The position numbers and the translations under genes are program-made. Below are positions 25,551 to 33,922 of a stretch of 64,000 bases of DNA, in pieces. The notes under the pieces were generated by a model that was not told the DNA's origin, ran no database searches, and saw only the letters and a list, made by a program, of their open reading frames with translations. The number at the start of each line of letters is the position of its first letter. Position 1 is the first letter of the stretch. The DNA is from Leptofilum sp041748655 (GTDB taxonomy: Bacteria; Chloroflexota; Anaerolineae; Promineifilales; Promineifilaceae): positions 61,971-125,970 of the forward strand of contig JBGTCV010000003.1 in assembly GCA_041748655.1 (NCBI GenBank). Reading direction: 5' to 3'.

Positions 25551-27572
25551 ATGAAGAAAATAATGCCGATTTTCTTGATATGTGCCTTGATTATGCTGTT
25601 GGCAGCTTGCCAGAACGAGGATGGTTTACCGACGCCTGCGCCTACCACGGTGCTTTCGTCGGTTGGGGATGAAGCTGCTGAGGAGGGGGAAACGGCCGTT
25701 GCCAGCCCAGACCCAGACGCTGCCCCTACCCCCGAAGCCACCACCGCTCCCGCACTGCCCACCCCCACGCCGCTGCCACCCAAAACCATGACCGTCTGCC
25801 TGGGCGCAGAACCGACCAGCCTCTTTTTGTATGGTGATGACAGTTTGGCGGCAACGGCCGTTCGTCACGCCATCTACGAAAATCTGTACACCACCCTTAA
25901 CTATGGCTACCAGCCGCAGGGGCTGGAAAGATTGCCCAGTCTGGCTGAAGGGGATGCCCGTATTGGTTTGGTAGCGGTAGACGAGGGTGATCTCATCGTT
26001 AATTCAGCGGGCAACGTGGTTTTTTTGGTGCCCGGCGTACAGTTTATTCGCGGCGATGGTGAGTTTGTTACCTTTGACCGCAGGTTGGTTGGCGAAGGAG
26101 CTGAGCCGCTGCTGATGCAGCAAATGAGTGTCGATTTTAGCTTCAAACCGATGATCTGGTCAGACGGCACGCCCGTTACGGCGGCCGATTCTGTTTTTAG
26201 CTACCAAATTGCCGCCAGCCCAGACACGCCCGGTGACAACAGTAAAATTGAGCGCACCGCCAGGTACGAAGCCACCGGTGATCTCACCGTCGCCTGGACC
26301 GGGCTGCCCGGCTTTCTTGATGCGGACTATTTCACCAATGTTTGGACGCCACTGCCGCAGCGCCAGCTGGGCGGTTTTTCTCCGGCCGAACTGGCCGCCG
26401 AAGAGTCACCAGCGCCGCAGCCATTGAGCAGCGGGCCGTTTGTCGTGGCTGAGTGGCGTCGCGGCGAGGCGCTGGAGCTGAGCCAAAACCCGAACTATTA
26501 TCGCAGCGATTCGGGACTGCCAAACATGGAGCGGCTGACGATTCGTTTTGATTTGGCGGGGGAAACGGCCGTAAACCAAATTGCCGCCGGGTGTGATGTT
26601 GTGACGCACGACGCCATCAGCCTGAGCCAAACCCCAGACGTGCTGGCAGCAGCCGATGCAGGCACACTCACGGCCGTTTTTGTCTCCAACAACATCTTTG
26701 AACATATCGATTTTGGCATTAACTCCTGGGAAAATTATGGGGATGGGGCGCGAAACGGCCGTCCCGACTGGTTTGAAGACGTGCGGGTGCGGCAGGCAAT
26801 TACCCGCTGCACCAACCGGCAGCAGCTGATCGACGAGATTACCTACGGTCAATCCCGCATTCTGCACGCCTACATCCAGGACGACCACCCGCTCTTCCCA
26901 GCCGAGGCGCTGGCCTGGGATTTTGACCCCGCTGCCGGCAATGACCTTCTGGCTGAGGCTGGTCTGGTGGATACCGACGGCGACGGCATTCGCGAGCTGG
27001 TGGAGAGAGGTATTGGCAATACGGTTGTGGCTACCACCACGATGAGCATCACCCTGGGCACCAACAGCGAGAGCGATATTCGCCTGCGCATCAACGAACT
27101 GGTGGCGGCTGATCTGGCTGAATGCGGCATTCATGTCGATCTGTACGACGTGGACGCCAACGACTGGTTCGACGATGGTCCGTTCAGCCCGCTGTTTGGC
27201 CGCCGCTTTGATCTGGCGACGTTTGCCTGGCGCACTGGCATCCGCCCGCCGTGCGGTTTGTACCTGGGCAGCAACGTCACCGGACCAGAGGAGCGCGGCT
27301 TTGGTGGCTGGAGCAATATCAACGCCACCGGCTGGAGCGATGAGGCGTACGATGCGGCCTGCAACGCGGCGCTGGCGGCGCTGCCCGGCACGCCGGAGTA
27401 CGTCGGCAGCCACCAGTCCGCCGTGCAGATCTTTACCGAAGAGCTGCCGATTATTCCGCTGTTTCATTATTTGAAAACGGCCGTTACCCAACCCACCGTT
27501 CTCAACTTCCAGCCAGACGCCTCCCAGCCCTCCGAGCTGTGGAACCTGGCGGAAATAGATATTGCGGAATAG
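25551..27572 (+). CDS. ABC transporter substrate-binding lipoprotein, family 5 (peptide/nickel type)
   Basis: 673 residues. The lipobox is LLAAC (Cys20), followed by an acidic and Pro/Thr linker. The solute-binding fold follows: MTVCLGAEPTSLFLYGDD, AVRHAIYENLYTTL, FKPMIWSDGTPVTAADSVFSY (the family's best signature), then the conserved lobe with DVRVRQAITRCTNRQQLID. The ending LPIIPLFHYLKTAVTQP is also family-like. It captures peptides or other solutes outside the cell. No permease or ATPase genes are adjacent, so its transporter must be elsewhere. Confidence 0.9.
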   Translation: MKKIMPIFLICALIMLLAACQNEDGLPTPAPTTVLSSVGDEAAEEGETAVASPDPDAAPTPEATTAPALPTPTPLPPKTMTVCLGAEPTSLFLYGDDSLAATAVRHAIYENLYTTLNYGYQPQGLERLPSLAEGDARIGLVAVDEGDLIVNSAGNVVFLVPGVQFIRGDGEFVTFDRRLVGEGAEPLLMQQMSVDFSFKPMIWSDGTPVTAADSVFSYQIAASPDTPGDNSKIERTARYEATGDLTVAWTGLPGFLDADYFTNVWTPLPQRQLGGFSPAELAAEESPAPQPLSSGPFVVAEWRRGEALELSQNPNYYRSDSGLPNMERLTIRFDLAGETAVNQIAAGCDVVTHDAISLSQTPDVLAAADAGTLTAVFVSNNIFEHIDFGINSWENYGDGARNGRPDWFEDVRVRQAITRCTNRQQLIDEITYGQSRILHAYIQDDHPLFPAEALAWDFDPAAGNDLLAEAGLVDTDGDGIRELVERGIGNTVVATTTMSITLGTNSESDIRLRINELVAADLAECGIHVDLYDVDANDWFDDGPFSPLFGRRFDLATFAWRTGIRPPCGLYLGSNVTGPEERGFGGWSNINATGWSDEAYDAACNAALAALPGTPEYVGSHQSAVQIFTEELPIIPLFHYLKTAVTQPTVLNFQPDASQPSELWNLAEIDIAE

Positions 27573-27594
27573 GTTTGTGAGAGGAAGAAGAGGA

Positions 27595-27815
27595 TCAAAG
27601 ATTTCGCAGATTAAAAAGATAGGACTTACGCAGATGAAGTTTTTTTAGCCGCGAATTTCACGAATTGGCGCGAAATAGCGTAGAAATTCGTGAAAATTCG
27701 CGTCATTCGCGGCTCATTAATCAATAAATGCGAAAGTCTTGAAAGATTTGGGTCTTCAGGATTTTCGCGGGATTGGCACCGTAATTATCTGTGCAATCTG
27801 CGAAATCTGTTGATG
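27595..27815. repeat. Nested palindromic repeats (TTCGCAGATT and AGCCGCGAA families)
   Basis: Outer parts ATCAAAGATTTCGCAGATTA (27595 on) and AATCTGCGAAATCTGTTGAT (about 27797-27816) are inverted copies. Between them AGCCGCGAA (27647-27655) pairs with TTCGCGGCT (27706-27714), with inner ACGAATT/AATTCGT pairing. The outer family recurs at 43811-43867. This fills the 277-base gap before pth and shows no gene. Confidence 0.7.
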
Positions 27816-27849
27816 AATATTCTGGTTAGAAAGTAGGACGTAAACAAAC

Positions 27850-28497
27850 GTGAACGTTTGGCGCAGATGGTTTGGCCGTCAGCAAAGTCTGGCGGATGAA
27901 ATTGACGAAATGAGCGACGCAGAACGATTTTTAATTGTCGGCCTGGGCAATCCTGGCCGGAAATACCGGGGCAACCGGCACAACATCGGCTTTATGGCGG
28001 TGGATGCGCTGGCGGCTGCCTACAAAATTGAAAGCAGCAAGGTGCAGAACAAGGCGATTGTGGGCAACGGCCGTATCCAATCCCAAAACGTCATCATCGC
28101 CAAGCCGCAAACCTATATGAACAGCAGCGGTGACGCCGTTGGCCCGCTGGCCCGCTTTTACAAAGTGCCGCCAGAAAACGTCCTGGTCGTTTACGACGAG
28201 CTGGATTTGCCCTTTGGCACCATTCGCCTGCGCGAAAAGGGCGGGGCAGGTGGCCATAACGGCATGAAATCGATCATCAACCATCTGGGTAATGAGTTTC
28301 CCAGGGTGCGGTTGGGAATCGGCCGTCCGCCGGGGCAGATGCCCGTGCCCGCCTACGTGCTGCAAGATTTTGGCAAAGACGACCTGCCGCTGCTGGACGA
28401 CGTGCTGGCCGAAGCCATCCGTGCTATCGAAGCCTATTTGCGCGACGGCATTCAGCTGGCCATGTCGCGCCACAATAAAAATTTAATTGACGATTAA
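27850..28497 (+). CDS. pth: Peptidyl-tRNA hydrolase
   Basis: 215 residues including a short N-terminal extension. It has FLIVGLGNPGRKY, catalytic His in NRHNIGFM (about H44), KPQTYMNSSGDAV, YDELDLPFG with the catalytic Asp, and GGAGGHNGMKSI. It releases tRNA from peptidyl-tRNA that dropped off ribosomes. The GTG at 27850 gives the extension, while an ATG at 27910 (MSDAERF) would give the usual length. It is followed by mfd, an arrangement also common in other bacteria. Confidence 0.96.
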   Translation: MNVWRRWFGRQQSLADEIDEMSDAERFLIVGLGNPGRKYRGNRHNIGFMAVDALAAAYKIESSKVQNKAIVGNGRIQSQNVIIAKPQTYMNSSGDAVGPLARFYKVPPENVLVVYDELDLPFGTIRLREKGGAGGHNGMKSIINHLGNEFPRVRLGIGRPPGQMPVPAYVLQDFGKDDLPLLDDVLAEAIRAIEAYLRDGIQLAMSRHNKNLIDD

Positions 28498-28560
28498 CGA
28501 TTTTAGATTTACGATTATAGATTAGCCTCAATTACCAATCGTCAATCACAAATCATAAAT
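28490..28560. repeat. GATTTACGATT-periodic palindromic spacer
   Basis: Units such as ACGATTTTAGATTTACGATT lead into ACCAATCGTCAATCACAAAT, which read as rough inverted copies. It fills the gap between pth and mfd, a fourth family of periodic spacer in this window. Confidence 0.5.
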
Positions 28561-28564
28561 ACCT

Positions 28565-31500
28565 ATGTCTGTTTCTGGACTTCTCCACATCTTTAACGAA
28601 CTACCCGCCTTTGGTCAGCTCATGGCGGAACTGGATGAGAAAAAAGCGGTTCCGGCCCTGACGCTGCCGATGAGTGCGCGTACGGCCGTTCTCGCCCAGC
28701 TCTACCAACAGCGGCAGGTGCCCATCCTGCTGATCACCGGTAAGGTGGAGTCGGCCGCCGCCTGGATTCAGGCGCTGGAGATGTGGCTGCCGCCCGGTGA
28801 CGTGATGCGCCGTCTGCCCGAGCCCACCCCGCTGCCCTACGATCGCGGCCCGTGGAGCGAGCGCTGCCGCGCCGACCGCCTCACCGTCCTCACCCGGCTG
28901 ATGGCCGGGCAGCATCCCCAAATTCCCGCCCTGGAACTGCCACCCCTCATTGTCACTTCTGCCCGCGCTTTTCTGCAAAAAACGCTGCCCAAGCGCCGCT
29001 TCATGACCAACACGCGGGTGCTGCGCGTCGGCCAGATTGTCGATCTGGAGAAGCTCATCACTACCTGGCGGGGCATTGGCTATGAAGAGGCCAGCGTGGT
29101 GGAAGCGGCGGGGCAGTTCAGCCGTCGCGGTGGCATTATCGACATTTTCCCCATTGCCACCCTAGTCCCGGTGCGCATTGAGCTGTTTGGGGACGAGATC
29201 GAGACGATGCGCTTCTTTGATCCGGCGACGCAGCGCTCTATCGAGGTGAACGGGAGCGCCGCCGCCGAATCGATCATTGTGCCGCCCACGCGGGAGGCGC
29301 TGCCCGGCATCGCCCAGGAATTTGCCCTCACCCTGCCCGAAGAACTCGATCAGGAGTTGGAAGAAGGCAGTTTGCCCTCCTGGCGCGACGATATTCCCAA
29401 TTTGCGCGCGGGGAACGCATTCCCCAACCTGGAATATTATTTGCCGCTGCTTTACCCGCAGCCCGTCAGCCTGCTGGATTATCTGCCCAGCGAGGCGCTG
29501 GTGGTGGTGGATGATTGGCGGGAGTTGGCCACGGCCGTATCCGAACTCCACGAACATGCCGACCAGATGGCCAACGAGCAGGTGAGCCTGCCGCCCAACT
29601 TCCAAAGCCCGCTTTTTGACTGGAGCAACCTGGTGGATTTGCTCAACTGGTGGCAGCCGTTGATTTTGGGGGATGGGCCAGAGGATGTGGAAATGGAACG
29701 GCCGTACCTCGATCTGGCCTCTTCCTTTGAGCCGGGGCCACGATATGGCGGGCAGGTACGCCCGTTGCTCACCCAGCTCCGAAGCGCCCAACAAGAAGGC
29801 GAACGGGTTGTGGTGCTCAGCCAGCAGGCCGCCCGCCTGAAAGAGCTGTGGCGCGAGGAAATTCGCGACATCAAGCCAGAAAGCCTCCTCCTGCGCGGCG
29901 GCCTTGCCAGAGAGAGTAACGGTGATGAAGAGTCACCCGCTCACCCCGTCACCCCCTCACCGCTTTACCCGGAGGAAACTATCCCCAACCTGTCCGAACC
30001 CGGCGGCCTCACCTTCGTACAGGGGGCGCTGCCTGAGGGTTTTGTGCTGAGGCGGCGCGAGGATGGCCATATTTTGCTGGATTTGCTGACCGATGCCGAG
30101 ATTTTTGGCTGGAATCGGCCCGCTCCCCGCCGCTGGCGCTCGCCGCGCCCCATCGCCCCGGAGGCCCGCTTTGCCGACATCACCGCCGGGGATTATGTGG
30201 TGCATCTGGAATATGGCATCGGCCGTTTTGCCGGGCTGGTGGTGCGCAATATTGGCGGCATGGAGCGGGAATATTTGCTGATGGAGTACGCCAACGGCGA
30301 CACTCTCTACGTGCCCGCCCATCACGCCGACCGGCTCAGCAAGTGGGTGGGTTCCGACGAGCGCCCGCCCAATATGCACCGGCTGGGGGAGCGCTCCTGG
30401 ACCCAGGCCAAAGCCAAAGCGCAAAAAGCGGCCGATGAGCTGGCCGACGAACTGCTCGATCTGTACGCCACCCGCGAAACGATCTCTGGGCACTCTTTCT
30501 CGCCCGATACTGAATGGCAGGCGGAGCTGGAGGCCAGCTTCCCTTACCGCGAAACGGAAGACCAGCTGAGCGTTATCGCCGAGGTGAAGGCGGATATGGA
30601 GCAGTCTCAGCCGATGGACCGGCTGGTGTGCGGCGACGTGGGGTACGGCAAGACGGAAGTGGCCCTGCGCGCCGCGTTTAAGGCGGTGATGGACAGCAAG
30701 CAGGTGGCGATCCTGGTACCGACGACGGTATTGGCGCAGCAGCATTTCAACACCTTTTATGAGCGGTTACGGCCGTTTCCCGTCAAAGTAGAAATGCTCT
30801 CCCGCTTCCGCACCCAGGCGCAGCAGGACCGGATTGTGAAGGGGTTGAAGAACGGCCGTATCGACATCATCATTGGGACGCACCGGCTGCTGTCCGACGA
30901 TATTGCTTTTAAAGATTTAGGGCTGGTCATTGTGGATGAGGAGCAGCGCTTTGGCGTGGCCCACAAGGAGCGGCTCAAGCAGTGGCGCACCGAAGTGGAC
31001 GTGCTGACGATGACCGCCACGCCTATCCCGCGCACCCTCTACATGAGCCTCACCGGGGTGCGGGACATCAGCATCATCGACACGGCACCTGCCGAGCGGC
31101 TGCCGGTACAAACCTACGTCGGCACCTTCGACGAAACGCGCCTCAAGCGTGCCTTGCAGCGCGAACTGGACCGGGGCGGGCAGGTCTTCCTGGTACACAA
31201 CCGGGTACAAACCATCGACATCATCCAGCAGCAAATTGAGCGATTGGTGCCCGAGGCGACTGTGGCCATTGGCCATGGCCAGATGAGCGAGCGGCAGCTG
31301 GAACGCATCATGACCGATTTTGATGAGGGCAAAATTGATATTCTTATCAGCACCACCATCATCGAGAGCGGGCTGGACATTCCCAACGCCAACACCCTCA
31401 TCGTGGATCGTGCCGACCGCTTTGGCCTGTCGCAGATGTATCAGCTGCGCGGCCGGGTGGGTCGTGGGGCCAAGCGGGCGTACGCCTACTTCTTCCACGC

Positions 31501-32203
31501 CCCGTGGCGCAGCCTCAACGAGGATGCCCGCCTGCGCCTGGAAACCATCGCCGAACAAACCGAACTGGGCGCAGGCTACCAGATTGCCCTGCGCGACATG
31601 GAAATACGGGGCGCGGGCGATTTGCTGGGCGGGCAGCAGAGCGGCCACATTTCCGCTATTGGCTTCGATCTGTACACCAAGCTGCTGTCTAACGCGGTGA
31701 AAAAGCGCAAGGCGGAGCGTCGCGGCGAGATTTTACCCGCCGAACTGCCGGAAGCGACGCTGATTGACGTGCCGCTGGCGGCTTACGTGCCGCCCGACTA
31801 CGTACCGGATCCGGCGCTGCGGCTGCGGCTCTACCGCCGCATGGCGATGCTGGGCAGCCTGGCTGAAATCGACGAGATGGCTGTTGAACTGGCCGACCGC
31901 TTTGGCCCGATTCCCGATCCGGTGCATCATTTGCTGTACCAACTCCGGATTAAAGCTTTGGCAGAACGGGCGCAGGTAACGGCCGTTACCACCGAATCGG
32001 GCCAAATAAAAATCCGCCTGCTGGATTTGGAGGGTATCGATCGGTTTCGCTTGCAGCGCTATCTGGGCGAGACGGTGCGTGTTAGCCGCAAAGCGATCTG
32101 GATGCCCCGCGACCTGAGTACCAAAGAGTGGCAGGTGACGCTGGTGCAGGTGCTGGAGCGTCTCGCCTCGTTTGAGCGAGACAAAATGAAGCTGTCATCA
32201 TAA
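28565..32203 (+). CDS. mfd: Transcription-repair coupling factor
   Basis: 1212 residues, full length. An N-terminal UvrB-like part (GGIIDIFPIATLVPVRIELFGDEIE) is followed by the RNA-polymerase-interacting domain at about 540-610 (DYVVHLEYGIGRFAGL). The RecG-like translocase has GDVGYGKTEVALRAAF (Walker A, about 693), DEEQRFG (about 788), TATPIPRTLYMS and QLRGRVGRG (about 958). The TRCF domain closes the protein. It removes RNA polymerase stalled at DNA damage and recruits UvrA. Around residues 451-468 a repeat-derived insertion (SNGDEESPAHPV) sits in the linker before the RNA-polymerase-interacting domain. Confidence 0.97.
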   Translation: MSVSGLLHIFNELPAFGQLMAELDEKKAVPALTLPMSARTAVLAQLYQQRQVPILLITGKVESAAAWIQALEMWLPPGDVMRRLPEPTPLPYDRGPWSERCRADRLTVLTRLMAGQHPQIPALELPPLIVTSARAFLQKTLPKRRFMTNTRVLRVGQIVDLEKLITTWRGIGYEEASVVEAAGQFSRRGGIIDIFPIATLVPVRIELFGDEIETMRFFDPATQRSIEVNGSAAAESIIVPPTREALPGIAQEFALTLPEELDQELEEGSLPSWRDDIPNLRAGNAFPNLEYYLPLLYPQPVSLLDYLPSEALVVVDDWRELATAVSELHEHADQMANEQVSLPPNFQSPLFDWSNLVDLLNWWQPLILGDGPEDVEMERPYLDLASSFEPGPRYGGQVRPLLTQLRSAQQEGERVVVLSQQAARLKELWREEIRDIKPESLLLRGGLARESNGDEESPAHPVTPSPLYPEETIPNLSEPGGLTFVQGALPEGFVLRRREDGHILLDLLTDAEIFGWNRPAPRRWRSPRPIAPEARFADITAGDYVVHLEYGIGRFAGLVVRNIGGMEREYLLMEYANGDTLYVPAHHADRLSKWVGSDERPPNMHRLGERSWTQAKAKAQKAADELADELLDLYATRETISGHSFSPDTEWQAELEASFPYRETEDQLSVIAEVKADMEQSQPMDRLVCGDVGYGKTEVALRAAFKAVMDSKQVAILVPTTVLAQQHFNTFYERLRPFPVKVEMLSRFRTQAQQDRIVKGLKNGRIDIIIGTHRLLSDDIAFKDLGLVIVDEEQRFGVAHKERLKQWRTEVDVLTMTATPIPRTLYMSLTGVRDISIIDTAPAERLPVQTYVGTFDETRLKRALQRELDRGGQVFLVHNRVQTIDIIQQQIERLVPEATVAIGHGQMSERQLERIMTDFDEGKIDILISTTIIESGLDIPNANTLIVDRADRFGLSQMYQLRGRVGRGAKRAYAYFFHAPWRSLNEDARLRLETIAEQTELGAGYQIALRDMEIRGAGDLLGGQQSGHISAIGFDLYTKLLSNAVKKRKAERRGEILPAELPEATLIDVPLAAYVPPDYVPDPALRLRLYRRMAMLGSLAEIDEMAVELADRFGPIPDPVHHLLYQLRIKALAERAQVTAVTTESGQIKIRLLDLEGIDRFRLQRYLGETVRVSRKAIWMPRDLSTKEWQVTLVQVLERLASFERDKMKLSS
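29917..29965. repeat. Short TCACCCC repeat inserted in frame in mfd
   Basis: GGTGATGAAGAGTCACCC followed by GCTCACCCCGTCACCCCCTC has the look of the intergenic periodic spacers but lies inside mfd without breaking its frame. It falls in a flexible linker, where an insertion would be tolerated. Confidence 0.5.
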
Positions 32204-32219
32204 AAAGAACAAGTTTTGT

Positions 32220-32225
32220 TATAAT
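32220..32225 (+). promoter_or_regulatory. Possible -10 element of the PIN-protein gene
   Basis: A perfect TATAAT lies 20 bases upstream of the ATG at 32245. No convincing -35 box is visible at the right distance inside the end of mfd. Confidence 0.35.
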
Positions 32226-32244
32226 ACCCGGCAAAGGGTAGGCG

Positions 32245-32679
32245 ATGAAGATTTATTTTGATGTTTGCTGTTTGAATCGGCCGTTTGATGACCAGACCCA
32301 GCCTCGTATTCGTTTGGAAAAGGAGGCCATTGTATCAACTTTAGCGCAGGTTGCTGCTAAGGATTTACAGTGGTTGTCAAGCTCAGCAGTGACGGCTGAG
32401 ATTAAACAGACCTCTGATCCTGTTCGGCGTTATAGAATGCTGTCTTTGTTGAGCATGGCCACTGGATCAATAAATGTCACTAATGAATCAGAAGGGCGCT
32501 CAAGAGAATTGGTTGAACTTGGCTTTAAACCATTTGATGCCTTGCATCTAGCATTGGCGGAGCATGGTGGAGCTGACATTTTTTTGACAGTTGATGATCG
32601 ACTAATTCGGTTGGCAAACCGTTTGGAAGGCAAAGTTAGGATACCCGTAAGCAATCCACTTACTTGGATTCGGGAGTAA
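32245..32679 (+). CDS. PIN-domain ribonuclease (toxin-like)
   Basis: 144 residues. The metal-binding acidic residues of the PIN fold are in place: Asp6 in IYFDVCCLN, Glu52 in VTAEIKQ, Asp98 in PFDALHLA and Asp117/118 in TVDDRL. Such proteins cut RNA, often as toxin of a VapBC-like pair. The opening FDVCCLNRPFDD is typical of a subgroup common in Chloroflexota and cyanobacteria. The small gene five bases downstream is the likely partner, reversing the usual antitoxin-first order. No ACGGCCGT site is present, which may indicate recent arrival. Confidence 0.88.
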   Translation: MKIYFDVCCLNRPFDDQTQPRIRLEKEAIVSTLAQVAAKDLQWLSSSAVTAEIKQTSDPVRRYRMLSLLSMATGSINVTNESEGRSRELVELGFKPFDALHLALAEHGGADIFLTVDDRLIRLANRLEGKVRIPVSNPLTWIRE

Positions 32680-32684
32680 TTTAG

Positions 32685-32903
32685 ATGATAGATACACGTT
32701 CGATGACCCAAATGGAAATTTATGAAACTGGCTTGGAAATTTTATCCCGTGAGATGGGTGCCGTGGGCATGATTCGTTTTTTGCAGATGTTTGAAACGGG
32801 AAAAGGTGATTACACTAAAGAACGTCATCAGTGGCTTGATCAATTTTCGATTGAAGATGCCATTAATTTGTCCAAAGCTGAGCAGAAAGATGACGCGGAG
32901 TGA
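32685..32903 (+). CDS. Small partner protein of the PIN gene
   Basis: 72 residues (or 66 from the second Met, MTQMEIYETGLEIL). It is helical, with GAVGMIRFLQMFETGKGDYTKERHQWL as its most distinctive part. I recall this small family beside PIN genes, but its role as antitoxin is inferred from position only. It has no recognisable DNA-binding domain. It overlaps the next gene start. Confidence 0.7.
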   Translation: MIDTRSMTQMEIYETGLEILSREMGAVGMIRFLQMFETGKGDYTKERHQWLDQFSIEDAINLSKAEQKDDAE

Positions 32904-33286
32904 TGTTGCAAAAGATGGACATTAAATTTTTTGATGACCCGTTTGAAGGGCCGAAGCCGCGCGAAGAGGTGCGAATTAAGCAGTTGGGGTTGTACGTGCA
33001 TGAAGACGGCCGTCGCGTGGCGGTTGGATTTGACATGACGCCGTTTATGGAACGGCCGTCTCTCCAGGTCACGTTCATCAATGAGCGGGGCGAAGAAGCG
33101 GGTTCGCTGCACGTCATCGAGACGCTGCAAACTAACTTTAGCCTGACGGTGCATTTGCGGGATAAAGAGCCGACGGATGCTTATGAGGTAACGGCCGTTG
33201 TCTACTACGCTACGCCCGAAACCGAGCGAGTCAACGTCCATACCCTCACCCGCACCCTGGATCGCACCACGCCGGGCGAGCAGTAA
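32900..33286 (+). CDS. Conserved-looking protein of unknown function
   Basis: 128 residues from a GTG overlapping the previous stop (an ATG at 32903 or 32915 is also possible). The sequence alternates like a single beta-sandwich: IKQLGLYVHEDGRRVAVGFDM, LQVTFINERGEEAGSLHVI, FSLTVHLRD, AYEVTAVVYYAT. No signal peptide. It might be a small cytoplasmic binding domain, but I do not recognise the family. It contains three ACGGCCGT sites, unlike the PIN pair before it. Confidence 0.65.
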   Translation: MMLQKMDIKFFDDPFEGPKPREEVRIKQLGLYVHEDGRRVAVGFDMTPFMERPSLQVTFINERGEEAGSLHVIETLQTNFSLTVHLRDKEPTDAYEVTAVVYYATPETERVNVHTLTRTLDRTTPGEQ

Positions 33287-33314
33287 CTTACTACTCAACA
33301 ATCCCAAAACAGCA

Positions 33315-33343
33315 GTGCCACCAGATGAATAATCACGTATAAT
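33315..33343 (+). promoter_or_regulatory. Candidate promoter of the acylation operon
   Basis: TATAAT at 33338-33343 lies 17 bases after GTGCCA (four of six matches to TTGACA) and about 48 bases before the lipoprotein ATG, which has a GAGGA ribosome binding site. It lies at the head of a tightly packed operon. Confidence 0.5.
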
Positions 33344-33390
33344 TTGGCAAAATTCTCTCACGCTGCCGGTGAGTATTTGAGGATAAAGCA

Positions 33391-33771
33391 ATGCGTTTTT
33401 TCAGGTTACTGGTTTTACTTACTTTAACGGTCGTTTTGACTGCCTGTTCTGCAGGCGCTTCTCGCAATGATGATGCAGCCATAGCCGTCGAAACCTATTT
33501 GCAGGCCAAGGTGGCGGGCGATGGCGACACGATTCAGGCCCTGCTGTGCAGCGAGCTAGAGCAAAACCTGGAGCGCGAAAAGCAGACCTTTGCCAGCGTC
33601 ACGGAGGCGAACGTGGAAAATATGGCCTGCACCCACACGGGAAACGGCCGTGTGGCCTGTGAAGGCAACATCACCGCACTTTACGGCACAGAAGTGACCG
33701 ATTTTCCCTTGACAACCTATCGTGCCGTTAATGAAGATGGCGAATGGAAATGGTGTGGTGAAACCGAATAG
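33391..33771 (+). CDS. Small lipoprotein heading the acylation operon
   Basis: 126 residues. Signal peptide with lipobox VLTAC (Cys19). The mature part resembles the small DUF4878-like/NTF2-like lipoproteins: AIAVETYLQAKVAGDGDTIQALLCSELE, then a region with paired cysteines (MACTH, VACEG, WCGE). The next gene starts inside its end, so it is probably co-transcribed. It may bind a ligand at the membrane surface, but its role in the operon is unknown. Confidence 0.8.
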   Translation: MRFFRLLVLLTLTVVLTACSAGASRNDDAAIAVETYLQAKVAGDGDTIQALLCSELEQNLEREKQTFASVTEANVENMACTHTGNGRVACEGNITALYGTEVTDFPLTTYRAVNEDGEWKWCGETE

Positions 33772-33922
33772 GTCGCTCTTCCAACGGTTGTCCTCTTGTT
33801 TTCGATCACTGTCCTGGCGTTGGCGTGAAAATCTGCTGGCGATGGTTCTTTGCCTGATTCTGATGTTGCTGATTATCGTCACTGCCAACAGTGCACCCCA
33901 ATGGATTTACCAAAGTTTCTAA
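33758..33922 (+). CDS. Single-helix membrane peptide (DUF5989/DltX-like in position)
   Basis: 54 residues from a GTG overlapping the end of the lipoprotein gene; its stop lies inside the next gene, which starts at 33901. The sequence has basic residues (RSLSWRWREN), one helix (LLAMVLCLILMLLIIVTA) and the ending NSAPQWIYQSF. Small one-helix proteins with an aromatic end next to SGNH/MBOAT genes are known (DUF5989; DltX in the Dlt operon). Similarity to either is judged by eye. Overlaps on both sides support it as a real gene. Confidence 0.6.
   Translation: MKPNRSLFQRLSSCFRSLSWRWRENLLAMVLCLILMLLIIVTANSAPQWIYQSF

Noticed and set aside
26406..27491. Long open frame antisense to the substrate-binding lipoprotein gene
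   Set aside because: It is a by-product of GC-rich codon use opposite a well-supported gene; it has no ribosome binding site and no recognisable domain.
29957..30745. Long open frame antisense to mfd
   Set aside because: The plus strand encodes a complete Mfd with all motifs; the antisense frame is low in hydrophobic pattern and has no start signal.
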